Assembly (NCBI GenBank): GCA_011800155.1
Contig: CM022369.1
Coordinates: 1,488,001-1,552,000, forward strand
Direction: 5' to 3'
Source: Flammulina velutipes
Lineage: Eukaryota; Basidiomycota; Agaricomycetes; Agaricales; Physalacriaceae
Length of the DNA: 64,000 nt
The position numbers and the translations under genes are program-made. The notes below the pieces were generated by a model, which was not told where the DNA came from, searched no databases, and was given only the letters and a program-made list of their open reading frames with translations. Below, in pieces: positions 47,186 through 57,100 of this stretch. Every line of letters starts with the position of its first letter. Positions within the stretch are counted from its first letter, which is position 1.

Positions 47186-49070
47186 ATGGGTATCGTTGAA
47201 AAGGCTAGTCTCAATTTCCTTGCATCACACTCCTCTAATCTGCATATAGATCAAAGAAATTGAAGGTGGGGTGTCAATCAAATCTCAGTATAACGGCAGA
47301 CTTAAACAGAGTTTAATCTAGAGGAGATGGCGCGAAGTGAGTGAGTTCTTTCTCTGCAATGGCCACTCTGTAAAAATATATCAGCGCAGAAAAATAAGGT
47401 ACGTTGGGCGATGAAAAGTCGGCAGCGCGCTCAACGATAGTCAGGCCACAGAATACCATCTCGGTCTCCTCAAAGCCAAGCTAGCCAGGTATCGAGCACA
47501 ACTTCTTGAACCAGCAAGTAAATCAGGGCCTGCGGGTACTGGATTCGATGTTCAGAAAGCTGGGGATGCGCGAGTGGCACTAATAGGTTTCCCCTCAGTT
47601 GGAAAGGTCAATGTCATTGCTTAAACCGCAACGCACATCTCATCATTACCAGTCTACTCTTCTCAATAAACTCACCCATACCGCATCAGAAGCTGCAGCA
47701 TATGAATTCACCACTCTGACTGCTATTCCCGGTGTCATTGAATACCAAGGTGCACGGATACAGCTGCTCGATCTTCCTGGTATTGTCGAGGGCGCTAGCC
47801 AAGGCCGCGGAAGAGGTCGTCAAGTTGTCTCTAGTGAGTCGTATGCTTTAAAGGCTTACTCGTTTCTTAATTCTTTAAGCTGCCAAAACTGCCGATCTCA
47901 TCCTCATCATGCTGGACGCCACCAAGTCTGAAGAACAACGAAGATTACTTGAGATCGAATTGGACGCCGTAGGTATTCGTCTAAATAAGCAAAAGCCGGA
48001 TGTGGTATTCAAGAGACGTACAACTGGTGGGGTTAGTTTCTGAATGGCTATGATTTGATTGCAATCTCACACCCTTTAGATAACGGTGAGGCCGACGCGC
48101 CTGATTTCCTTCACATTTCTTAATCATCCACAGTTTACGGCGACCGTGAAATTAACCAAGACCGACGAGAAGACTATCAGGACCATCCTTGCTGGCTGTA
48201 AGTTTTGTGACCTCCATAGACCTTCGTATTCTCAACGTTATTAACCGGGAAGATAAACTCCATAACTGCGATGTCATGATAAGAGAAGACGTACCCCCTC
48301 TTGTTCAAAGTTGCAGACAATGTACTCAAACAAACTCTTACCAGATAACTACGGATGAGTTCATCGACGTCTTAATCGGTGAGTTTGAACTCGATTCAGC
48401 ATTATATACCATCTCATCCTTTGCAGGAACAAGAAAATACATACCCTGCGTCTGTATGTGGTCAGCATGCCATCCGTTGACCTATCTCAAATCTTCTTTC
48501 AAGATGTATACAACAAGATTGACGCAATCAGCCTTGAACAAATCGACAAGCTCGCTCACACACCCAGAACAGTAGTCATCAGTGCTGAAATGGATCTCAA
48601 GTAGACCTATTCCTTGAATAACCCTCAGATCTCATGATACCTTCAGCTTGGATTACTTGGTTGATCGTATGTGGGAGCACCTGCATATGGTGAAAGTGTA
48701 CACGAAGAAGAGAGGCGCCCACCCCGACCTCTCAGATCCTATCTGTCTTCGGAAAGGCGCCACCATCGAAAATGTTTGCAACGGCGTACATCGATCCCTT
48801 GCAGCAAACTTCAAGTATGCATTAGTTTGGTATGCTATCTCTTTGACTCTTTGAACAGAAATATCTGACACATTGTAGGGTACGGTTAAGACGAACCGTT
48901 GCTTCTTGCGCTAGCTGACATGATAATCAGGGTAAATCCAGCAAATTCAATCCGCATGCCCAAAAAGTGAGCATGAACCATCAGGTGCACGACGAGGATG
49001 TTGTCTCTAGTAAGTTCTGTGTTCCGTTTGTGTCCTAAATCTAACATACGAGCTAGTCTTCACGAAATAG
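47186..49070 (+). CDS. RBG2: Developmentally regulated GTP-binding protein DRG2/Rbg2
   Basis: OBG-HflX-type translational GTPase, ribosome associated, usually partnered with a DFRP protein (Gir2). Seventeen exons join to 366 aa (human DRG2 is 364): 47186-47203, 47250-47265, 47322-47336, 47385-47398, 47445-47606, 47653-47833, 47880-48031, 48080-48085, 48134-48197, 48253-48290, 48345-48378, 48427-48453, 48504-48600, 48647-48829, 48879, 48931-49009 and 49057-49070. Family sequence is continuous: [21 protein letters not shown]-loop [58 protein letters not shown] and the TGS end [18 protein letters not shown]. Exons of 16, 15, 14, 6 and 1 nt and a GC donor in intron 1 (47204) are required for this frame. 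Confidence 0.92.
48879..48879 (+). other. Predicted one-nucleotide exon of DRG2
   Basis: The exon before ends TG (48828-48829) and the exon after starts GGTAAATCC (48931). To code VWGKSSKF a single G is needed between them. The gap holds two complete introns, 48830-48878 (gtatgc...ctgac...ttgtag) and 48880-48930 (gtacgg...ctgac...aatcag), that leave exactly one G at 48879. Confidence 0.65.
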
Positions 49071-49243
49071 GTCAGTGAAAAAAATCGATGCTGCCCTGTG
49101 CGCATATTTATGATATATGTGGCTGTATCTTCTTTTACAATTGTGTAGTACTTAAATACTATGGTTGCATTTTACCAAGTCTGTGAGGTGCGTGATCGCA
49201 GGATAACCCTGATTCGGATTACGCTTCTTTGACACCAACCACG

Positions 49244-49948
49244 ATGCGCATCCTCATTTTAGGCTCAACTGGCGCGTCTGGCATTCTTGCTACCCGAGAG
49301 GCGCTATCTACCTTCAAATCCTGCACGATCATCCTCTTTGTCCGTACTCCAAGCAAAATTCCTTCCGATATATCCTCGGACCCGTCCGTTATCATTGTCG
49401 AAGGTCAACTGGACGACCAAGACGCACTCTCCAAAGCCTTAGAAGGCGTCGACGCTGTCATATCTTTCTTAGGACCAGTCGTTAGTCTCAAAGACGGCCC
49501 TTTCCATCCTAGCGACACGCCTATCGCTCATGCATATGAACTCATCATCAAGTTGATGCACGCCCATGGCGCCAAACGGCTCATAGCTCTTGGAACAACA
49601 TCTATAACAGATCCCCAGGACAAATTCAGTCTCAAGTATTCCGCCATGGTCGCCGCCGTCAAAACCGTCGCGTACAACTCCTGGAAGGACATCGTAGCCA
49701 TCGGCGAGACAATACGATCGCAGGGAAGCGACCTTGACTGGACCATCGTCAGGGTTCCCATATTGACGAGCGGAAACGACAAGGGTGTTATTGCGGGATA
49801 CATCGGCGATGGGAAAACGGGGAGCACCTTGGCGAGGGCAGGTTTCGCATCGTTCACGGTACAACAAGTGGATAGCACAGAGTGGATCAAGAAGGCGCCT
49901 CTGATAACTTCAGCTTGTGAGAATGTTTCCGAACTATCTGTGAATTAG
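49244..49948 (+). CDS. NAD(P)-binding Rossmann-fold protein (NmrA/BVR-B-like)
   Basis: Intronless gene, 234 aa from the ATG at 49244. The N-terminus MRILILGSTGASGILATREAL has the GxxGxxG dinucleotide loop after the first beta strand. Typical atypical-SDR features follow: VEGQLDDQDALSKALEGVDAVISFLGP, HGAKRLIALGTTSI, and DWTIVRVPILTSG near the substrate region. This is the short SDR_a5/biliverdin-reductase-B-like arrangement, with no canonical YxxxK catalytic pair that I can place confidently. Substrate unknown. It is the only large intronless gene in the window, which may reflect retrotransposition or simple intron loss. Confidence 0.85.
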   Translation: MRILILGSTGASGILATREALSTFKSCTIILFVRTPSKIPSDISSDPSVIIVEGQLDDQDALSKALEGVDAVISFLGPVVSLKDGPFHPSDTPIAHAYELIIKLMHAHGAKRLIALGTTSITDPQDKFSLKYSAMVAAVKTVAYNSWKDIVAIGETIRSQGSDLDWTIVRVPILTSGNDKGVIAGYIGDGKTGSTLARAGFASFTVQQVDSTEWIKKAPLITSACENVSELSVN

Positions 49949-49993
49949 GCCTGACAGCCTTCAAATACCAGGAATGGACATTCTACGCATACG

Positions 49994-51030
49994 TTACTTC
50001 ATCGACATCGCTATCGCTTTCCACTCTGCACGCATCTTCAGCTCTCCTTTCGACGACCCGCTCAATGGCCACCACATGCTGTCGCCTTCGCTCGCATCCA
50101 ATAGATCTCGTAGAGGAATCCTCATGTGCCCCACGTCGGCATCTTTGACTTTGCAGTCTAGTATATGGACTATCAGAGTCGTGCTATGTCTGTTAGCACA
50201 GACAAAGTCGTAGCACGAATTCCATGTTGGATTTTCTGTGTTATGCGCTATTGGTGTGGTGAACATGACTGTTGCGTCTTGGTCTTCATCCGTATCACCG
50301 ATCCAGCGCACTTGTGCTCTGGGACTCGGAGTTTTAAGACGTCGAGAAGCGCTCTCCAGCGCTTTAGCTTCGTACAACAGGACACGCACGATACCAACAT
50401 CTAGGCAGGGTTAGCCGCGCAGCTTTTGTAGAAAGAGTCCATTACCTGAAGGGAAACTGGAGCTCTGCACAGCGTTAAATATCATAGAGATAAGGATATG
50501 GCCTCGATCGAGTCCTTGGGAGGAGGTGACTGGAAGCGTGATATCGTTATGGTCGTCCAATTCAAGTACGCGGTCCAATGGGAGGAAAGCTGAGCCGATG
50601 CTAGTGGTCTTCCAATATCGGGACTTGCTCCTAATGGCAAAACGGAGACCAGAATCTGTGGTTGACACTGGGACGTGTAGTGTGTATTTGAGCCAGTTGG
50701 GGTGTGACCTTCAGAAATGAGGCTTCAAAATCCAAATTTGGATGGTGGATCCGTACGTATGGCTGCATCTTCCTGTGTAGAAACTATGCTCGCATGCATC
50801 AGTTGTGACCTTAACGAAAGGGTTGAGGGGGAGGAGGCTAAGGTGGCTGGGATGTAGATCGGCTGATTGTATGACGATACGCGCCACGCCCAAGATTTGA
50901 CTGTCAACGACAGACAAAAAGTCGTCTGGTGCATCAGTTGAGGGGCAAGGGCAAAATACTGCTCGCTGACATGTCTTTGAGAAACATACACGATGAGATA
51001 AATATGACTTACTGGGAGCTTGAAGTGCAT
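49994..51030 (-). CDS. Two-C2-domain protein related to tricalbin C2 modules
   Basis: Four exons (51013-51030, 50757-50965, 50446-50708, 49994-50400) give 298 aa made almost wholly of two C2 domains. C2-1 begins ILGVARIVIQSADL with NPFVKVTT and SHPNWLKYTLHVPV. C2-2 begins DVGIVRVLLYEAKALES, with TENPTWNSCYDFVC and VGHMRIPLRDLLDAS...WWPLSGSSKGELKMRAEWKA. C2-2 resembles tricalbin C2B of the nearby gene (VGIVRLTIHQAKELDA, NNPVWESAHEFIC, VIGYVSIKLEDLLAS, GKIRMSAEWKP). There is no SMP domain or membrane anchor, and the usual calcium-binding Asp residues look mostly replaced. A TGA at ~50720 falls inside the 48-nt intron 50709-50756, so the gene is not broken. Confidence 0.8.
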
Positions 51031-51164
51031 AATGAGTGAGTATAGAAAATTATGCAGGTCTAGGGCTAGATATTCAAGTCGAACACGTTTCGGTGGCTAC
51101 GCAACAGCTGAGGACTGCGCCACATGAGGATGTCGCACGCTGGACACGACGCGTTAATTCAATA

Positions 51165-51170
51165 CACGTG
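51165..51170. promoter_or_regulatory. CACGTG E-box between the C2 gene and MTQ2
   Basis: CACGTG lies in the 166-bp divergent promoter, 27 bp before the MTQ2 ATG. Confidence 0.35.
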
Positions 51171-51196
51171 CACACGCGTTTTGATCTGTGACGATC

Positions 51197-52165
51197 ATGA
51201 TACCGACTCCGAACCTCTCTCATCTCACTTCTTCTGACTATGAAAAGGTCTATGAGCCGGCAGGTACACTGCGCGAATGATAGAAAAATCAATAACTCAA
51301 TTTGCCCTTCGTAGAGGACACGTTCCTCTTGTTGGACGCGTTAGAACAGGATGAACAATTCCTTCGGGATCTTTGTCCCTCTGTTTGTCTAGAAGTCGGG
51401 TATTTCACTTTTCCTTGTGTCTCAAAATAAACCTACTTACGCCTCCGCATAGATCAGGCTCTGGGTGTGTTTCTACTTTTCTGGGTACCATTCTCAAGGC
51501 TTCATCGTGTATGCTTTCTCTGCCTTGCGTTATATGCGCCTATTCAACACTTTTACAGTGTACATTTGTACGGATATAAATCCCCATGCCTGTTGGTGTA
51601 CTTCATGTACCGGAACCCAGAACGGAGTACGTACGTACCGTGCTAGCGTCATTAAATTTTGCACTGACTCAATTGCAGGTAAACTTAGATGTAGTCAACA
51701 CGTCGTTCACCCAGTCACTCACGTCTCGCCTATCTAAACGGATAGACGTGATCCTATTCAACCCTCCTTATGTCCCTACAGTCCATGAAGAAGCCGCCGA
51801 CGCGCAGACAACGCGTGGTATTCAAGGTTCCTGGGCAGGCGGGGACGATGGGATGAATGTGACGAACAAATTCTTGAATTGTGTGGATGTCAATTCTAAT
51901 TGCCATTTTGTGACCTAGAAATGAACTGACAGTGCCATACAGGAATTATTGTCCCCTCGAGGTGTCTTTTATCTGGTGGCGTTGAAGCAGAATGATATCT
52001 CCGATATCCAACAAAGAATGCGAGATTCCTACGCAATTGACGGCCAGGTAAAGTCAGTATCACTTGTCTTGCCAGCTACTAAGTGAATATTAGATCGTTC
52101 TTCAAAGGCGCGCTGGTAGAGAGCATCTCTTCATTATACGCTTTTGTCGCGTGTCATTATCCTAA
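51197..52165 (+). CDS. MTQ2: eRF1 glutamine N5-methyltransferase catalytic subunit (MTQ2/HEMK2)
   Basis: SAM-dependent methyltransferase that, with Trm112, methylates the GGQ glutamine of release factor eRF1. Seven exons (51197-51263, 51315-51399, 51453-51508, 51559-51626, 51679-51888, 51943-52047, 52094-52165) join to 220 aa, almost the yeast length. The N-terminus [31 protein letters not shown] is diagnostic. SAM motif I LEVGSGSGCVSTFL, ICTDINPHA and the catalytic NPPY (~120-123, ILFNPPYVPT) follow. The end VLQRRAGREHLFIIRF matches the family. All active-site features are intact. Stop 38 bp before the convergent UGO1 stop. Confidence 0.95.
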
Positions 52166-52203
52166 TTCGTAGTATTCCGTGAACAGCAAAGATTGATCGG
52201 GGT

Positions 52204-53717
52204 TTACAATTCTGCCCAGCCACCGTCTGAACGATCACTACCAGCGAATAGAGCAAGGAAAAAAACGATGACACTTGCACCTAGCCGCATGCCCAAACCA
52301 CGGTAAAGTTGCCCAATCCCAGTGTTCCGAAGCCAACCATCTTCTTCTATTTCTGGGCGTTCAGATGAAGTGCTCGGTCTTCGTCTTTTGGGCCGTCTAA
52401 TGATAGGAAGATCGGAACGTTCTTCGGTGAGAATGTGCCATAGTGTGTCTACGACGCCATTATAGGGCACCGGTCTTAGCTGCACGCATCCGGTGATGGC
52501 GGGCGCAGTCCCTCTGGTCTGTACTTGCAGACGTCGCCGTATTGTCTCGAAGGGAAGGGTGATGAGGAGTCCTACGCAACTGCCTGCTAGTTCGGCAATA
52601 CCCCAAACTAACGGGCTGCTGTCCTCTGTGATATTGGCGCCGAAGTAAGATGCGAGTAATCCTGGGAGTGCCAGCGACACTACAGGACGCAAGGTGGTAT
52701 CTATCAGAGTGGGGATGAGGAGCTGCGGGTGGAGATAGATGGCTTTGAAGCCGCCTTCGGAACGAATGATTTGTTTGAGAGCATCGAGAGGGCCGGTGTA
52801 TGTTCGGTATTGCGGAAGGAAGGACTGGACGATTAGTCTGGTTCGCACCAAATCGAGAGGTGATACGAGGAAGCCTGTGATGACATGTGACGCCACAGGC
52901 AAGAGTAGAGTTGGCTGATGGAAGAATGGTGTTGAAGGGAAGAATATGGACTGGAGCACCGTGTGGATGACGGGCTGGAACGTAACAGATAGGACTTCTG
53001 TGCAACAAGAAGTAAAGAGACCTGGACAAGTGTACTGAGAAATCAGAAAAGAAGAAGAAAGGATTCCTTACCTTTCCAAAGCGCCAGCCAACCTTCACCT
53101 CTGAACCTGCCTACGCGTTTGATCATGCCCCATACACCGTCGGCACTCCCGACTGGAATTATGTATTCGAGGTCATCTTGAAGCGCCTTACGACCATCCT
53201 CAGCTGGCGTGTGGTGTTGGACCTTGGGTGTACGTTCTGGATCTGCAAAGTAGGACTCGTTGTCGTTTGAGGAGTCGCTCAGCTGGAAATGAATGAGAGA
53301 TGTGACCAAGCACGTTTAACAAAGAGTTCTCACTGCGTCGTCGTCGTCTCCGTCTTGCTCCGCATCAAGGTCGTAATCTCGGGATTCGCGGGGCACCCAT
53401 TGCACCTGAAGAAGCATCTTGCCAACTTCCCATGGCATGGCAATTGCACTGCTAGTGTATTGCAACACGGCGGATGCTGCGAGAGCTCGCAATAGTTCGA
53501 CGACATTTATGCTACCTGCCTCATTGAGGTCCGGAGAAAGGTCGAATATTGAGTTCTGGGATGGTCGAGGGGACCATTGGAAAGAAGATGAAGGTGGCGG
53601 AGAGGAAGATACATTGGGTGTATTGGAGGGCGCAGCGACGGGAGGCGGCGGTACAAAAGCCCAGGCGCTCGAAGGGTCACTGTAGAGGTCCCGGAGCGAA
53701 GGTGGCGGCGCGCTCAT
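52204..53717 (-). CDS. UGO1: Ugo1-like mitochondrial carrier-fold protein
   Basis: Outer-membrane carrier-fold protein that links Fzo1 and Mgm1 during mitochondrial fusion in yeast. Three exons (53334-53717, 53072-53282, 52204-53021) join to 470 aa. The N-terminal ~60 residues are Pro/Ser-rich and begin SLRDLYSDPSSAWAFVPPP. The first carrier-like unit has LLRALAASAVLQYTSSAIAMPWEVGKMLLQ, then an acidic insert (DLDAEQDGDDDDA). Later units contain GFLVSPLDLVRTRLIVQSF (a PxDxxRxR carrier motif) and LLITLPFETIRRRLQVQ. A final hydrophobic helix is LGASVIVFFLALFAG. Motifs are degenerate relative to metabolite carriers, as in Ugo1. It is divergent from tricalbin. Confidence 0.88.
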
Positions 53718-54102
53718 GGCATTGATTCAGATGGAGACAGTGACGGAGCGTGGCGGCTTGGCAGGTTTCGACGTCCTTGCCACACATGTGCAAACATGCG
53801 TCATTTCCTTGTGATCGCGCAAGGACGCGCCTTGCGATTGCAATTGCGCTGGTGCTTGAATAAGAACCTTGAAAGCAGAGCTTGTGAGGATATATAGCGT
53901 CTCAGCTGAGCAGGATAAGGAACTGGTCCCCGAGGCACTGCATCCACGCAGCACTTTTGAATGACATCATGTTCTAGGATCAACTTCAAATAAAGGTACC
54001 CTCGATAGGGCTTGTACAATACTCTTGACTCTCACACACATTCTTCCACGTTCCCTTCTCTCCTTTCCCTTTCTCCGTCAACCCGACTTGCCCAAACCTT
54101 CC
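53718..54102. other. Divergent promoter, UGO1 and tricalbin
   Basis: 385 bp between start codons. It includes a CACATGTG palindrome near 53783 and a C/T-rich leader (tctcctttccctttctcc) before the tricalbin ATG. No gene was seen. Confidence 0.45.
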
Positions 54103-57100
54103 ATGGCGAGCAATGGCGCCGTCAATGGCAACGGCCAAGCCGAACTCAACGCTCTCAAGAAGGATGAAAGTCGCGTACCCGTTCACTCGTTCGACCCCGA
54201 AGCCTCTCCTGCTCAAAAAGGCGCTGAAGCTGGCCAAGCTCGCGACCAGCTAAAGAGTATATCCGAGAAGACTCAAGGTGTAGCAAGAGGTGAGTGCCAC
54301 TGCCTGTGCATCTTTGCCTGCTCACTAGTCCAAAGGGGTTGACATTGACCGCGGTAACGCCACAGTAGTCCCAACCATCACAATAAACGGTGGTGACGCT
54401 CAAGTCAAGAAACCTATACTCCAGATCGACAGTAAACTCGAAACCAGCTCTATCGCATCGTTGGAACCATCGTCACCAGGAGCCATGCCTACTGGCCCCG
54501 CACCGACCATCCCCGACTGGTACACAGTCGGTTGGCGACAAGCATCTGGTATCGACGACCCACCTCTTCCTGACGGCGTCGAAAAGGAAAAGAGCGTATT
54601 GGAACAGTTCATCGGCGAACAGTACTATGGTACTTGGTATTACAACTCTGGCCTCATTATCTTCGTGAGTTGTTTGCGGATTGCACCGACGCGTTTTGAC
54701 CCCTCTACTTAGGCCGTTTTTGCTACGCACTTCCTAACACGTTTCCATTTCGGCTGGGGATGGTTGTTCATAGTTCTCGCAGCCTGCAACACCTACTACA
54801 CGACTTCCATGCAGCGTGTCCGGCGCAATGCTCGCGATGACATTCAAAGGGAGCTTGTCAAAACTCGCTTAGGGTCCGAACATGAATCAGCCGATTGGAT
54901 CAACAACTTCTTGGATCGCTTCTGGCTTATTTACGAACCTGTCTTATCCGCTACTATCGTTAGCTCCGTCGACCAGGTCCTCAGTTCTACTACCCCCGCC
55001 TTCTTGGACTCGTTGCGCCTATCTACTTTCACCCTTGGAACTAAAGCTCCTCGTATCGACAAAGTCAGGACATTTCCCAAGACGCCCGATGATATTGTCA
55101 TGATGGACTGGGGCATCTCCTTCACCCCCAACGACGTCTCCGATATCACACCGAAACAAGCCGCCGGAAAAGTCAATCCAAAAGTGGTTTTGTCGGTACG
55201 TGTCGGAAAGGGTATCGCCACCGCAGCCATGCCTATTCTCGTGGAGGACATCACTTTCAGTGGTCTTATGAGGATTCGCATGAAGTTGATGTCCAACTTC
55301 CCGCACGTCCAGATTGTCGATATATGTTTCCTTGAAAAGCCAGTCATCGACTATGTGCTCAAGCCCATTGGTGGAGAAACTTTTGGTTTCGACATAGCGA
55401 ATGTAGGACTCCTTGAGACTTGCATTTTCGAAATACTGACGTTTGGCAGATCCCTGGACTGTCATCCTTCATCCGAGATATGACCCACGCCACTCTTGGC
55501 CCAATGATGTACGACCCTAACGTGTTCACTCTCAATCTCGAGCAACTCCTATCTGGCACTCCGTTAGACTCGGCTATTGGTGTTCTCCAGGTCACTCTCC
55601 ATTCTGCTCGCGGTATCAAAGGAACAAAAATTGGCGGCGGTACTCCGGATCCATATGTCTCGCTCAACATCAACAACCGCGCTGAGTTGGCTCGTACGAA
55701 GTACAAGAACAATACGTGAGCTTTGCGCTTCTTCCATTAGAATAGCTTCTCATTTCCCTGACAGGTACAACCCTACATGGATGGAGACAAAGTTCATTCT
55801 CATCAACGCCCTCAATGAATCCCTTATCCTCAACCTGTACGATTACAATGATCATCGCAAAAATGCTCTCTTGGGCTCGGCCAAGTTCGAGTTGTCTCGC
55901 TTACAGGATGACGCGACTCATGAAGGTGTTGAGTCTATGGTGCTGAAGGATGGGAAAGAGAGGGGGGAGCTGCGATACGATGTGTCCTTCTTCCCCGTCT
56001 TAAAACCTGAAGACGGCGAGGATATAGTTGATACCAGTACGTCATCCATGCTCTGTTACTATGCCTGCATTCTTACTAGCGCAGCTGTTGGTATCGTTCG
56101 TCTCACCATCCATCAAGCTAAGGAGTTAGACGCGAGGAAATCTCTTTCTGGAGACCTCAATCCATTGGCCAAGGTCTATTTGAGCAATGCAAAGACGCCC
56201 ATTCACGTAACGAAGAACTTCAAGCATACCAACAACCCAGTATGGGAATCCGCGCACGAGTTCATATGTTCCAACAAAGCCACGTCAGTCATTACGGTCA
56301 AGGTCATCGACGATAGAGATATCTTCAAGGATCCTGTTATTGGGTATGTTAGCATCAAACTAGAGGACTTGCTCGCCTCCAAGAGGGAAAATATCGACTG
56401 GTTCCCGTTGAGCAATTGCTCGTCTGGAAAAATCAGGATGTCTGCGGAGTGGAAGCCTCTGAACATGGCGGGAAGTCTACATGGGGCGGACCAGTATACA
56501 CCTCCCATTGGTGTGGTCAGGCTACTCATCGACAAGGCGACAGACGTCAAGAATGTTGAGGCGACTCTCGGAGGCAAGGTCTGTTGGTGTCATTGTTACA
56601 TCCCTCATATCTTCTGAACGAACCTGTAGAGTGATCCTTATACCCGTGTTCTTGTCAACAACGTCACGATGGGACGAACTGAAGTTGTCAATAACAGTGA
56701 GCATTCACGTTATGTGTTGCGAGGGTTGCTAATATTGTTTTGTTAGACCTCAATCCCATCTGGGATCAGATCGTCTACATTCCAGGCAAGTGATTGAATC
56801 TCTCGTGCTGTCCCAACGACTCACGAACAACATTAGTTCACTCGCTTAAGGAGACCATGTTGCTGGAATGTATGGACTATCAGCACCTCACCAAGGTCGG
56901 AACATTCTTTCTCACTATCGACGGAGTTCTTACTTATTCTCAATCCAGGATCGGTCTCTTGGCACGGTTGAGCTTCGTGTTTCTGACCTCGCGACAGAGA
57001 GCGATGACACGACATATCCTTTCCAGTCAACTGGGCGCAAAGACATCATGGACCCACTGAGGCTCGACAAGGACGGCACCCTCAAAGGCCATCTACACTA

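Noticed and set aside
48830..48930. A single 101-nt intron in DRG2
   Set aside because: It shifts frame and gives an early stop, while two standard introns fit the interval exactly.
50709..50756. In-frame TGA in the two-C2 gene, first taken as a sign of a pseudogene
   Set aside because: The stop lies inside a 48-nt GT...AG segment. Removing it joins CSHT to SHPNWLKYTLHV in frame and restores the C2 N-P-W motif.
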